64,000 nt of DNA from Cellulomonas sp. APG4 (GTDB taxonomy: Bacteria; Actinomycetota; Actinomycetes; Actinomycetales; Cellulomonadaceae), in NCBI RefSeq assembly GCF_009996735.1, contig NZ_JAACYI010000007.1, positions 1 to 64,000 of the forward strand, in the 5' to 3' direction. Position numbers and translations under genes: made by a program. This document shows, piece by piece, positions 44,639-53,426 of this stretch. Below the pieces are notes generated by a model, which saw only the letters and a list, made by a program, of their open reading frames with translations, was not told the DNA's origin and did no database searches. Within the stretch, counting starts at the first letter, position 1, and every line of letters starts with the position of its first letter.

Positions 44639-45204
44639 GCCGCGCGACCTCGCAGGGCACCTGCCGCCTGGCGCACGTAGACGCCCGCGGCCGACCAGTA
44701 GAGCCCGATCCCCCACCACGCGAACGCCCAGCCGACCAGGCCTGCGGCGGCACCCACCGTGCCCGGCCACTGCGCGAGCAGCAGCAGGGGGAACGCGTAG
44801 AGCAGCGCGAAGGTCCCGGCCTTGCCGAGGAAGTGCACCGGCAAGGGGCCGACGCCGCGCACCATGAGGACGGCGAGCACGACGGTCAGCAGCAGGTCCC
44901 GCCCGACGACGGCGCCCACGACCCACCACGGCACGACGTCACGGATCACGAGCACGACGAGCGTGACGAGGATGAAGAGGCGGTCGGCCGCCGGGTCGAG
45001 CAGCTCACCCAGGCGCGAGACCTGGTCGAGCGCACGGGCGATCTTGCCGTCGACCCAGTCGCTGGCCGCGGCGACGGCGAGCACGACCAGACCCCACAGG
45101 TCGTGGCCCTGGAGCAGCAGGACGGCGAACACGGGCACGAGGAGCAGGCGGGCGGCACTGATGAGGTTGGGCAGGGTCATGAGCTCCGAGCGTCGAGAGC
45201 TCAC
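44635..45204 (-). CDS. pgsA: CDP-alcohol phosphatidyltransferase PgsA-like
   Basis: A membrane phospholipid-synthesis enzyme, 189 aa. The signature DxxDGxxAR...GxxxDxxxD reads SDWVDGKIARALDQVSRLGE then LLDPAADRLF, with all catalytic Asp present. Four to five helices follow. By position (first gene of the pgsA-DUF881-Sbp-DUF881 cluster, as in Rv1822-1825) it is a phosphatidylglycerophosphate- or cardiolipin-synthase type. I chose the GTG at 45204 with GGGAGG 6 nt upstream; a GTG at 45261 would add 19 residues. A -10 TAGGAT at 45323-45318 may drive it. Confidence 0.88.
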   Translation of the reverse strand: MSSRRSELMTLPNLISAARLLLVPVFAVLLLQGHDLWGLVVLAVAAASDWVDGKIARALDQVSRLGELLDPAADRLFILVTLVVLVIRDVVPWWVVGAVVGRDLLLTVVLAVLMVRGVGPLPVHFLGKAGTFALLYAFPLLLLAQWPGTVGAAAGLVGWAFAWWGIGLYWSAAGVYVRQAAGALRGRAA

Positions 45205-45306
45205 CGCGGCCTCCCGCGTCGGCCTGCCCACATCGTCCACGTCCACCCTGCCCCCGGTCACCCCGCGACCGGGTCGCTCGCGCCCTCACCGCGCCGACGT
45301 CGCGGT

Positions 45307-45335
45307 CCGTCCCGTCGATCCTACGGGCGGGACGG
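45307..45335 (-). terminator. Hairpin at the end of the RNB gene, with a -10 in its loop
   Basis: CCGTCCC (45307-45313) pairs with GGGACGG (45329-45335), 7 perfect pairs. The loop holds the RNB stop TAG, which is also the start of TAGGAT (minus 45323-45318), a -10-like hexamer for pgsA. Confidence 0.45.
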
Positions 45336-46781
45336 TGCCGGGCGGGACGGGGACGCGCCGCCGTCAGCCACCTGGCGGAAGGCGACGCGCCGTTCGACGA
45401 CGTCCGCGGTCACCAGGCGCAGCCGCACGCGCTCGCCCTCGGGCAGCGGGTCGCCCTCGGTGCGGGCGACGACGGCGGGCTCGGCGAGCTGGACGGTGCG
45501 CTCGTCGAGCGCGACCCCGTCGAACTCCTCGCCCACGCGGTGCTGCAGCACTGCTGCCTCGACCAGGTCCGTGGACGCGCGGTCCACGGCCGACGCGCGT
45601 CGGGCGCCGTCGGCCATGGTCCCACCGAGGTCGTCGAGAGCCTCGAGCACCCAGCCCGGGACCGCGCGCCCGGCGCAGGCCGCGAGGCAGATCTCGAGAC
45701 CGTACCTGTCGACGAGGCGCCGCAGGGGTGCCGTGACGTGGGCGTAGGGCGCGGCGATGGCCCCGTGCTCCGCAGGTGCCGGCGGGTCACCGGTGAAGGG
45801 CGTCCACGCGGCCCCGCGGAAGAGCGTGGTCGCCGCCGCGAGGAACGCGGCGCCCCCAGGGCTCGTGTGGTCGACGTCGGTGAGCACGTCGCCGTAGTCC
45901 CGGCCCACCGGCCACGCGACCCCGAGCGCGAGCGCCTGCCGGCGCAGCCGGCGCACATCGCGCTCGTCGGCCGCGGGCATGGTGCGCAGCACCCCCACGC
46001 GGGCGCCGACCATGAGCTCGGCGGCGGCCATGCCCGTGAGCAGCGAGATCTGGGCGTTGTGGTCCTCGAGCGGGAGCGTCGCGCGGTAGGCGAGCTCCCA
46101 CCCGCCGTCCTCGTGCTGGACGACCTCCTGCTCGGGCCGCCCGAGCGACACGCCGCCCCGCTCCCGCTCGAGCCGTGCCCGCAGCGAGCCGATCTCGGCG
46201 AGCAGGGACATCGGCTCGTCGGTGTCCAGGCCCGCGTCGAGGCGTGCCTGCTCGGTGCCGTAGTCGAGACGGGCGACGCTGCGCACCACGCCGCGCTCGA
46301 CCCGGACGGCGGTCCGCTCCCCCGTCGCGTCGAGGTCGAGCTCCCACACCACGGCGGGCCGGTCCGCGCCGGGACGCAGGGAGGCCGCGCCCTCGCTCAG
46401 CACGGGCGGGTGCAGCGGCACGCGGGTGTCAGGGCAGTACACGGTCTGGACGCGTGCGTGGGCCGCCGCGTCGAGCGCGCCGCCGGGCCGCACGAAGGCG
46501 CCGACGTCCGCGATCGCGTACCGCACGCGGAAGCCGGAGCCGCGGCGCTCGAGGTGCATCGCCTGGTCGAGGTCGGTCGAGCCCGGCGGGTCGAGAGTCA
46601 CGAACGGCAGCCCGGTGAGGTCGCGCCGCTCGCGGCTCGGCGCTGCGGTCGCGGCGGTCGCGGCCTCCTCGAGCGCGGCTCCGGAGAACTCGACCGGGAC
46701 CTCGTGCTCCGCCCGGATGCGGGCGAGTCCCGCGCGCACGACGTCGTCGTTCGCGCGCAGGACGCGGTGGGGCCGGGGCAC
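45321..46781 (-). CDS. RNB-domain ribonuclease
   Basis: A 486-aa exoribonuclease of the RNase II/R family reduced to the catalytic part. The RNB domain starts at FVTLDPPGSTDLDQAM (about residues 60-75; the Asp residues bind Mg2+) and runs with YAIADVGAFVRPGG, YCPDTRVPLHPPVLSEGAASL and the C-terminal PYAHVTAPLRRLVDRYG. There are no cold-shock domains at the N-terminus and only a short barrel-like tail instead of a full S1. Such short RNB proteins are common in actinobacteria. A leaderless start is suggested by TAGGGT (minus 46793-46788) 6 nt before the GTG. Confidence 0.9.
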   Translation of the reverse strand: MPRPHRVLRANDDVVRAGLARIRAEHEVPVEFSGAALEEAATAATAAPSRERRDLTGLPFVTLDPPGSTDLDQAMHLERRGSGFRVRYAIADVGAFVRPGGALDAAAHARVQTVYCPDTRVPLHPPVLSEGAASLRPGADRPAVVWELDLDATGERTAVRVERGVVRSVARLDYGTEQARLDAGLDTDEPMSLLAEIGSLRARLERERGGVSLGRPEQEVVQHEDGGWELAYRATLPLEDHNAQISLLTGMAAAELMVGARVGVLRTMPAADERDVRRLRRQALALGVAWPVGRDYGDVLTDVDHTSPGGAAFLAAATTLFRGAAWTPFTGDPPAPAEHGAIAAPYAHVTAPLRRLVDRYGLEICLAACAGRAVPGWVLEALDDLGGTMADGARRASAVDRASTDLVEAAVLQHRVGEEFDGVALDERTVQLAEPAVVARTEGDPLPEGERVRLRLVTADVVERRVAFRQVADGGASPSRPAPSRP

Positions 46782-46845
46782 GCGGCCACCCTAGGCCGCG
46801 ACGTACGTCGTCGCCGCTCGCGCGGGCGCCTGCCATGCTGGGCGC

Positions 46846-47457
46846 ATGCTCGAGGTCCTCACCGGCACCGGGCTGGCCACGGCGGCCGGCCTCAACGCGG
46901 CGCTGCCCCTGCTCGTGCTCGGTGCGCTCGATCGCTGGACGGGCCTGGTCACGCTCCCCGAGGGCTGGCAGTGGTTGTCCGGCGAGTGGGTGCTGGCCGT
47001 GCTGGCCGTGCTGCTCGTGCTCGAGGTCGTGGCCGACAAGGTGCCGGGCGTCGACCACGTCAACGACGTCGTGCAGACCGTCGTGCGGCCCACCGCGGGC
47101 GGGCTCGCGTTCGGTGCGGGCTCGGGTGCACAGACGACGGCCGTCACGGACCCCGAGGCGTTCGTGACGTCGGGAGACTGGGTACCGGTGGCGATCGGCG
47201 TGCTCCTCGCGCTCGTCGTGCACGTCGCCAAGGCCCTCGGTCGGGGCGTGGTGAACGCGCTGACGCTGGGTGTCGGTGCGCCGGTGGTGAGCGCCGCCGA
47301 GGACGCGACGAGCCTCGCGCTGAGCCTCTCGGCGGTCCTCGTGCCGCTGCTGGTGCTCGTGCTGCTCGCGGGTATGGCCGTGGTGGCGGTGCGCACAGCC
47401 AGGCGCCGACGACGACGTCGGCCCGCGGGTGACCTGCCCGAGGCGGTGTCGCCATGA
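46846..47457 (+). CDS. DUF4126 membrane protein
   Basis: The product is 203 aa with four to five membrane helices. The N-terminal TGTGLATAAGLNAALPLLVLG and VVADKVPGVDHVNDVVQTVVRP are family features; TAGGLAFGAG and the helix 115-135 follow. It ends with a basic Arg-rich tail. Function unknown. It overlaps the LLM oxidoreductase gene by four bases (ATGA), so they are likely co-translated. A -10-like CATGCT lies 6 nt before the ATG. Confidence 0.85.
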   Translation: MLEVLTGTGLATAAGLNAALPLLVLGALDRWTGLVTLPEGWQWLSGEWVLAVLAVLLVLEVVADKVPGVDHVNDVVQTVVRPTAGGLAFGAGSGAQTTAVTDPEAFVTSGDWVPVAIGVLLALVVHVAKALGRGVVNALTLGVGAPVVSAAEDATSLALSLSAVLVPLLVLVLLAGMAVVAVRTARRRRRRRPAGDLPEAVSP

Positions 47458-48482
47458 GGTTCGGCTACCACCTGGGGTACTGGGGTGCGGGCCCCGATCC
47501 GCACGCCGCCGATGCCGTCCACGCGGCCGAGGAGCTCGGTCTCGACTCGGTCTGGACCGCCGAGGCCTACGGCTCCGACGCGTTCACCCCGCTCGCGTGG
47601 TGGGGGTCGCGGACACGGCGCGTCCGTCTCGGCACGGCGATCGCACAGATCTCGGCGCGCACGCCGACGGCGACCGCGATGGCCGCCCTCACGCTCGACC
47701 ACCTGAGCGGTGGTCGCTTCGAGCTCGGACTGGGCGTCTCCGGGCCCCAGGTGGTCGAGGGCTGGTACGGCGTGCCGTACCCGAGGCCCCTCGCACGGAC
47801 GCGTGAGTACGTCGACGTCGTCCGGCAGGTGCTGCGACGCGAGGCGCCCGTGGTGCACGACGGCGCCTTCTACCAGCTGCCCGCACGCGAGGGCACGGGC
47901 CTCGGGCGGGCGCTGCGCCCGACCGTGCACCCGCTCCGTGGTGACCTGCCGATCCACCTCGCGGCCGAGGGCCCGCGCAACGTCGCCCTCGCGGCCGAGA
48001 TCGCCGACGGCTGGCTGCCCCTCTTCTACGCGCCGAGGGTCGACGCGCACTACCGTGAGGTGCTCGCGGAGGGTTTCGCGAAGCGCTCGGAGCGCCTGCG
48101 CCCCGCCGAGCGCTTCGAGGTGAGCGCGACCGTGCCCGTGGTGGTGGCGCCGACCGTCGAGCAGGCCGCGGACGCCGTGCGGCCGTTCGTCGCCCTGTAC
48201 GTGGGTGGCATGGGTGCGCGCACCGCGAACTTCCACCGCGAGATGGTCGAGCGACTCGGCTACGTCGACGCGTGCGAGCAGATCGCCGACCTGTACGCGC
48301 AAGGGCGCCGCGACGACGCCGCCGCGGCGGTCCCGACCGCACTGGTCGAGGAGGTCGCCCTGGTGGGCCCGCGCGAGGCGATCCGTGAGCGCCTCGCGGC
48401 GTGGGAACCCACGGTGGTGACGACGATGCTCGTCCAAGGCGATCTCGACGCGCTGCGCACCGTGGCTGCGCTGACCTCCTGA
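47454..48482 (+). CDS. F420-dependent LLM-class oxidoreductase
   Basis: A TIM-barrel oxidoreductase of the luciferase-like monooxygenase family, 342 aa. Typical segments are EELGLDSVWTAEAYGSDAFT (residues 24-43), LGTAIAQISARTPTATAMAA, DHLSGGRFELGLGVSGPQVVEG and IHLAAEGPRNVALAAEIADG. These match the F420-binding actinobacterial subgroup. The substrate is unknown. It faces a GH13 gene tail to tail; the GH13 gene is itself coupled to a second LLM oxidoreductase. Confidence 0.88.
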   Translation: MRFGYHLGYWGAGPDPHAADAVHAAEELGLDSVWTAEAYGSDAFTPLAWWGSRTRRVRLGTAIAQISARTPTATAMAALTLDHLSGGRFELGLGVSGPQVVEGWYGVPYPRPLARTREYVDVVRQVLRREAPVVHDGAFYQLPAREGTGLGRALRPTVHPLRGDLPIHLAAEGPRNVALAAEIADGWLPLFYAPRVDAHYREVLAEGFAKRSERLRPAERFEVSATVPVVVAPTVEQAADAVRPFVALYVGGMGARTANFHREMVERLGYVDACEQIADLYAQGRRDDAAAAVPTALVEEVALVGPREAIRERLAAWEPTVVTTMLVQGDLDALRTVAALTS

Positions 48483-48503
48483 CCCGGCGTGGGCACCGGT
48501 CAG
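48479..48503. terminator. Inverted repeat spanning two convergent stop codons
   Basis: CTGACC (48479-48484) and GGTCAG (48498-48503) contain the stop of the LLM gene and of the GH13 gene. A 13-nt loop separates them. Confidence 0.4.
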
Positions 48504-50176
48504 ACCAGCCTGCGGTGACCGGCATGCGCGACGCGCAGCCAGCGGAACCCGTAGCCCTCGAGCGTGAGCTCGACGCGGCCGCGGTCGTCGACGTGCGCCT
48601 CTCCCCGCTCGAGCAGGTCGACCAGCCGGCTGCCCGCGTCGTCCGGCAGGTCGAGCGGGACGGTGCACGGGTCGGGGCTCATGTTGTGCAGCGTCACGAC
48701 CGCCGCGTCGTCGACCGAGCTGCGCAGCGCCAGGACGCACGTGCGCGGCTGGTCGAGGACCTCGACGTCGGTCCATCCGAGCTCGGGGCACTCGCGGTAG
48801 CGCCGCACGAGCAGCTGGATGAAGTTGAGCAGCGAGTCGGGGTCGCGACGCTGGTCGGCGACGTTGACGAACTCGGGCGCGAACCCGCCGCCGGTCACCT
48901 GACCCGCGAGGCGTGAGGGGGCGGCGGTCGAGAAGCCGCCGTTCTTCTCGGCCGACCACTGCATGGGCGTACGCACGGCGAGGCGCCCCGGCGCGTCGAG
49001 GTTCTCACCCATGCCGATCTCCTCGCCGTAGAAGAGGGTCGGGGTGCCGGGGAGCGCGAAGAGCAGCGAGTAGGCCATGCGCAGCCGGCGCGGGTCACCG
49101 TCGAGCATGGGAGGCAGCCGACGGCGCAGCCCTCGCCCGTAGAGCTGCATGTCCGCGGTGGGCCCGAACGCCGCGAAGACCTCCTCGCGTTCCTCGTCGG
49201 TGAGCTTGTCGAGCGTCAGCTCGTCGTGGTTGCGCAGGAAGTTGGCCCACTGGCAGTCGGCGGGGATGCGTGGGCGTCCGGCGAGGGCCGTGGCGAGCGG
49301 CCGGGCGTCGGCGCGTGCGAACGACAGGTAGGTCGCCTGCATGCCGACGAAGTCGAACATCATCGTGAGCTCGTCGCCGTGCCCGTCGCCGAAGTACGTG
49401 ATCTGCTCGGGATGCGGCAGGTTCACCTCGCCCAGCATGATCGCCGAGCCGTTGCGGCGGCTCAGGAAGGTGCGCAGCGCCCGCAGGTAGGCGTGGGGGT
49501 CCCCGAAGTCCTCGGACTCGTGCTCGCTGATGCCGAGGGTCTCGAGGAAGAACGGCACGGCGTCCACCCGGAACCCGTCGAGACCGAGCTCGAGCCAGAA
49601 CCCGATCACCTTGGCGATCTCGTCGCGCACCTTCGGGTTGGCGACGTTCAGGTCGGGCTGGTGCTTGTAGAACCGGTGCAGGTAGTACTCACCGGTGCGG
49701 TCGTCGAGCTCCCAGATGCCGTCCTCCTTGTCGGGGAAGACCACCTGGTCGGAGGTGTCGGGCGGCGGGACCGAGCGCCACACGTAGAAGTCGCGGTAGG
49801 GGTTGTCCGTGCTGCGCCGTGCGGCCCGGAACCACGGGTGCTGGTCGGAGGTGTGGTTGACCACGAGGTCCGCGATCACCCGCATGCCCCTGTCCTTGGC
49901 CGTGCGGACCAGCTCGACCAGGTCGCCGTGCGTGCCCAGGCGTGGGTCGACCCCGTAGTGGTCGCTGATGTCGTAGCCGTCGTCGCGATCGGCGGTGGGG
50001 TAGAAGGGCATGAGCCACAAGCACGTGACGCCCAGCTCGGCGAGGTGGTCGATGCGCTGGGCCAGCCCCTGGAAGTCCCCCGTCCCGTCGCCGTCCCAGT
50101 CCATGAACGTCTCGACGTCCAGGCAGTAGACGACGGCGTTCTTCCACCACAGGTCGCCCGTGTCGGTGATCCTCAC
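48500..50176 (-). CDS. GH13 family alpha-glucosidase / trehalose synthase-like enzyme
   Basis: A 558-aa GH13 enzyme. The barrel shows VYCLDVETFMDWDGDGTGDF, region I VIADLVVNHTSDQHPWF, region II GFRVDAVPF with the nucleophile Asp, region III MLGEVNLPHP with the acid Glu, and region IV FLRNHDELTLDKL with the transition-state Asp. A beta-sandwich C-domain follows. The group is related to trehalose synthase and oligo-1,6-glucosidase; exact specificity is not readable. The GTG at 50176 overlaps the stop of the LLM gene (GTGA). Confidence 0.88.
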   Translation of the reverse strand: MRITDTGDLWWKNAVVYCLDVETFMDWDGDGTGDFQGLAQRIDHLAELGVTCLWLMPFYPTADRDDGYDISDHYGVDPRLGTHGDLVELVRTAKDRGMRVIADLVVNHTSDQHPWFRAARRSTDNPYRDFYVWRSVPPPDTSDQVVFPDKEDGIWELDDRTGEYYLHRFYKHQPDLNVANPKVRDEIAKVIGFWLELGLDGFRVDAVPFFLETLGISEHESEDFGDPHAYLRALRTFLSRRNGSAIMLGEVNLPHPEQITYFGDGHGDELTMMFDFVGMQATYLSFARADARPLATALAGRPRIPADCQWANFLRNHDELTLDKLTDEEREEVFAAFGPTADMQLYGRGLRRRLPPMLDGDPRRLRMAYSLLFALPGTPTLFYGEEIGMGENLDAPGRLAVRTPMQWSAEKNGGFSTAAPSRLAGQVTGGGFAPEFVNVADQRRDPDSLLNFIQLLVRRYRECPELGWTDVEVLDQPRTCVLALRSSVDDAAVVTLHNMSPDPCTVPLDLPDDAGSRLVDLLERGEAHVDDRGRVELTLEGYGFRWLRVAHAGHRRLV

Positions 50177-51147
50177 GAGCTCGACCCCGCCGTGCGCAGC
50201 TGCGGCAGCACGTGCTCGCCGAAGGTGTCGATGAACCCCCGCTGCTCCTGTCCCACGTGGTGCAGGTAGATCTCGTCGAACCCGAGCTCCGCGTACTCCC
50301 CCAGCCACTGCACGTGCTGCGCGGTCGACGACGAGACGCGGACGGCGGCGTGCACGTCCTGGGGCCGTACGTGCGAGGTCGCCACGTCGAAGTGCTCGGG
50401 CGTCGCGAGGTCCCAGCAGACGGGCGGCGGGAAGACGTTCGAGCGCCACTGGTCGAAAGCGATCTCCTCGGCCTCCGTCTGGTCCGGCGCCCACGAGACG
50501 TGCACCTGGAGCGCGAGCGGGCCGCGCCCGCCGGCCGAGCGGTAGGCGTCGACCACCTCGCGCAGCACGTCGTGCGGCTGGTTGATCGTGACGAGGCCGT
50601 CGGCCCACCCCGCGGCCCGGCGCGCTGTGGCGGGCGTGACGGCAGGGCCCACGAGCGGGGGCACGACGTCGGGCAGGGTCCAGATCCGAGCCCGGTCCAC
50701 GGTGACGAGGCCGTGGTGGGTGACCTCCTCGCCCGCGAGCAGCCGCCGGATCAGGCCGACCACCTCGACCAGGCGGTCGTCGCGCACGTCCTTCACCGGC
50801 CACGGATCGCCCGTGACGTGCTCGTTCGCGTTCTCGCCCGAGCCGAGGGCCGCCCAGAAGCGTCCCGGGAACATGGCGCCGAGCGTCGCGATCGCCTGGG
50901 CCACGACCGCCGTGTGGTAGCGCTGGCCGGGCGCGTTGACGACGCCGAACCTCAGGTCCGTGGTCGCGAGTGCCGCGCCCAGCCAGGACCATGCGAAGCC
51001 CGAGTGGCCCTGGCGCTCGCTCCAGGGTGCGAAGTGGTCGGAGCACATGGCCATGTCGAAGCCCGCCTGCTCGGCGTGCTGGACGGCGCGCAGCAGCTCG
51101 GCGGGGTGGATCTGCTCGTGGGACGCGTGGAAGCCGATGGGAGTCAC
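50173..51147 (-). CDS. LLM-class oxidoreductase, trehalose-synthase-linked type
   Basis: The product is 324 aa, luciferase-like TIM barrel. Segments are IGFHASHEQIHPAELLRAVQ, MAMCSDHFAPWSERQG, AALGSGENANEHVTGD and VCWDLATPEHFDVATSHV. The sequence fits the FMN/F420-type subgroup that is often found next to trehalose-synthase-like genes. Here it is coupled to the GH13 gene (GTGA), which supports the subgroup. The reaction is unknown. The ATG at 51147 (MTPIGFHAS) is the natural start; upstream sequence is low-complexity. Confidence 0.85.
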   Translation of the reverse strand: MTPIGFHASHEQIHPAELLRAVQHAEQAGFDMAMCSDHFAPWSERQGHSGFAWSWLGAALATTDLRFGVVNAPGQRYHTAVVAQAIATLGAMFPGRFWAALGSGENANEHVTGDPWPVKDVRDDRLVEVVGLIRRLLAGEEVTHHGLVTVDRARIWTLPDVVPPLVGPAVTPATARRAAGWADGLVTINQPHDVLREVVDAYRSAGGRGPLALQVHVSWAPDQTEAEEIAFDQWRSNVFPPPVCWDLATPEHFDVATSHVRPQDVHAAVRVSSSTAQHVQWLGEYAELGFDEIYLHHVGQEQRGFIDTFGEHVLPQLRTAGSSS

Positions 51148-51257
51148 GCGACCTTCCTACCGTCGGCCGCGCACGCCCGCCCGCCGAGCGTCGTCCCTCC
51201 GCCGTCGAGAGGGGCTCCTCGCGCGGGAGCGCGCGCCGGGTGCCAGACTCGCGTGCC

Positions 51258-52322
51258 GTGGAGACAGCACCGAGCGGCACGAGCCGCACCAGCCGCCCGC
51301 ACCTCGCCGCCCGGCTCGAGGACAGGTTCAACCGTGTCCTGTCGAGCGCTCTCGGACGCCGCGGCTGGGTCCCCCGGGTCGAGCCGTACACCGGCTACGG
51401 CAGCCCGGACCGCGTCCGCATCCTCGCGCGGGCGCTGCTCGCCGCACCGGGCACGCACGCGGACGAGGCCGCCGAGCGGGGGCCCGACGCCGAACGGCGG
51501 GCGGTGCGCGGCTGGCGCTCGTTCCTCACGGCCCAGGTGCCCGACGTCGCCGTCGAGGTCGAGCTGGGCGGCCGGCGGTTCGAGGTGCGCTCCGACCGTG
51601 GAGGCTATGTCGACGCGATGCTCGAGGTCGCGCTCGAACCCGGCTGGCACGAGGCACGCCTCGCGCTCGGGGGCGAGGTGGTGGTCGCCCCCGTCCTGGT
51701 CGTCGGGCCCGAGCAGAGCACGGCGCTCGTCAGCGACATCGACGACACGATCATGGTCACGGCCCTGCCCCGTCCGCTCCTCGCGGCGTGGAACTCCCTG
51801 GTGCTGCACCAGAACGCGCGCCGCGTGGTGCCGGGCATGGCCGGGCTGTACCGCCGCTGGCAGGCTTCCCACCCGGGTGCCCCGACGTTCTACCTCTCGA
51901 CGGGCGCCTGGAACGTCGCACCGATGGTCGGCCGCTTCCTGCGCAGGCACGGCTACCCCGTCGGGCCCTTGCTGCTCACCGACTGGGGGCCGACGAACAC
52001 GGGTTGGTTCCGCAGCGGGCAGGACCACAAGCTCGCGACGCTGCGACGGCTCATCGCCGAGTTCCCGCACGTGCGCTGGGTGCTCGTGGGCGACGACGGC
52101 CAGCACGACCCGCAGATCTACCGGACCATCGCCGCCGAGCACCCGGACAGGGTCGAGCTCATCGCGATCCGCCAGCTCTCCCCCACCGAGCAGATGCTCG
52201 CGCACGGCACGCCGACGCCGAACGAGGAGGAGCGTCTCGACCCGGCGGACGTCGCACGGACGGTCACAGGACCGGACGGCAACGTGCTCGCGCTGCGTCT
52301 GATCGACGCGGGTCTGCTCTGA
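51258..52322 (+). CDS. App1/DUF2183 family phosphatase
   Basis: The product is 354 aa. The N-terminal 130 residues form a beta-rich region; the DUF2183 domain (about 150-310) has the HAD-like catalytic motif LVSDIDDTIMVT with paired Asp, then TFYLSTGAWNVAPMVGRFL and LVGDDGQHDPQIYRTIAAEHPDR (residues 275-297) with the final acidic motif. Yeast App1 is a phosphatidate phosphatase; a lipid phosphatase role is a family guess. The GTG at 51258 has CAGACT 8 nt upstream. Its stop lies in a long inverted repeat with the next gene's stop. Confidence 0.88.
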   Translation: METAPSGTSRTSRPHLAARLEDRFNRVLSSALGRRGWVPRVEPYTGYGSPDRVRILARALLAAPGTHADEAAERGPDAERRAVRGWRSFLTAQVPDVAVEVELGGRRFEVRSDRGGYVDAMLEVALEPGWHEARLALGGEVVVAPVLVVGPEQSTALVSDIDDTIMVTALPRPLLAAWNSLVLHQNARRVVPGMAGLYRRWQASHPGAPTFYLSTGAWNVAPMVGRFLRRHGYPVGPLLLTDWGPTNTGWFRSGQDHKLATLRRLIAEFPHVRWVLVGDDGQHDPQIYRTIAAEHPDRVELIAIRQLSPTEQMLAHGTPTPNEEERLDPADVARTVTGPDGNVLALRLIDAGLL

Positions 52323-52353
52323 GGACCAGGCCCCGGGCCGATCCGCGTCCTCA
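52320..52353. terminator. Inverted repeat spanning two convergent stop codons
   Basis: TGAGGAC (52320-52326) and GTCCTCA (52347-52353), both starting at a stop codon, enclose GGCCCCGGGCC. It can fold on both strands and could end both transcripts. Confidence 0.5.
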
Positions 52354-53400
52354 ACGCCGGGCCAGCTCCTCGCGCAGCGCACCTGCGAACGCGTCGACGT
52401 CGGACTCGCTCGTGTCGAACGCGCACATCCACCGGACCTCGCCCGTGGCCTCGTCCCAGTCGTAGAACCGGAACCGCTCGCGCAGCCGGTCCGCGACACC
52501 GTCGGGCAGGATCGCGAACACGGCGTTCGACTCGACCGGACGCACCACCTCGACGCCCGGCAGGTCGATCACGGCGTCGCGCAGGCGCTGCGCCATCGCG
52601 TTGGCATGGCTCGCCGAGCGCAGCCACAGGTCGCCCTCGAGCAGGGCGAGCAGCTGCGCCGAGGCGAAGCGCATCTTCGACGCGAGCTGCATGTTCATCT
52701 TGCGCAGGTACGTGAGCCCGGTGCTGGCCTCGGGGTCGAGCACGACGACGGCCTCGGCCGCGAGGGCGCCGTTCTTCGTCCCGCCGAACGACACGACGTC
52801 CACGCCCACGTCGGTCGTGAACGCCCGCAGCGGGAGGTCGAGGGACGCCGCGGCGTTCGCGATGCGCGCACCGTCCATGTGCACCCGCATGCCGCGCTCG
52901 TGCGCGTGCGCGCAGATCGCCGCGACCTGCTCGGGCGTGTAGCAGGTGCCGAGCTCGGTGGTCTGCGTGATCGAGACCACGAGGGGCTGGGCACGGTGCT
53001 CGTCGCCCCAGCCCCAGGCCTGCCGGTCGACGAGCTCGGGCGTGAGCCGCCCGTCCGGGGTCGGCACCGTGAGCAGCTTGATCCCGGCGACACGCTCGGG
53101 GGCGCCGTTCTCGTCGGTGTTGACGTGCGCGGTCTCGGCGCATACGACGGCGCCCCACGGCGGCAGCATCGACTGCAGCGCGAGCACGTTCGCGCCGGTC
53201 CCGTTGAACACGCAGAACGCCTCGACGTCGCGGCCGAAGTGCTCGGCCATCACGTCCTGCAGGCGTGTGGTGTAGAGGTCCTCGCCGTAGGCCACCTGAT
53301 GCCCCTCGTTGGCCGCGGCGATGGCCGCGAGCACCTCGGGGTGGATGCCGGCGTAGTTGTCGGAGGCGAAGCCGCGCAGGGTCGGGTCGTGGAGCGTCAC
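52351..53400 (-). CDS. Threonine aldolase / beta-eliminating lyase family
   Basis: A PLP enzyme of fold type I, 349 aa, of the low-specificity L-threonine aldolase family, which cleaves threonine to glycine and acetaldehyde. Segments are FASDNYAGIHPEVLAAIAAAN, FNGTGANVLALQSML, ETAHVNTDENGAPE, HMDGARIANAAASL and VVSFGGTKNGALAAEAVV with the PLP lysine. The start GTG at 53400 is 26 bases after the DUF6421 gene stop, so they may form an operon. Alternative: a relative acting on a non-threonine beta-hydroxy amino acid. Confidence 0.88.
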   Translation of the reverse strand: MTLHDPTLRGFASDNYAGIHPEVLAAIAAANEGHQVAYGEDLYTTRLQDVMAEHFGRDVEAFCVFNGTGANVLALQSMLPPWGAVVCAETAHVNTDENGAPERVAGIKLLTVPTPDGRLTPELVDRQAWGWGDEHRAQPLVVSITQTTELGTCYTPEQVAAICAHAHERGMRVHMDGARIANAAASLDLPLRAFTTDVGVDVVSFGGTKNGALAAEAVVVLDPEASTGLTYLRKMNMQLASKMRFASAQLLALLEGDLWLRSASHANAMAQRLRDAVIDLPGVEVVRPVESNAVFAILPDGVADRLRERFRFYDWDEATGEVRWMCAFDTSESDVDAFAGALREELARR

Positions 53401-53426
53401 GCGGGCGATCCTCTCACCGCTGCGGC

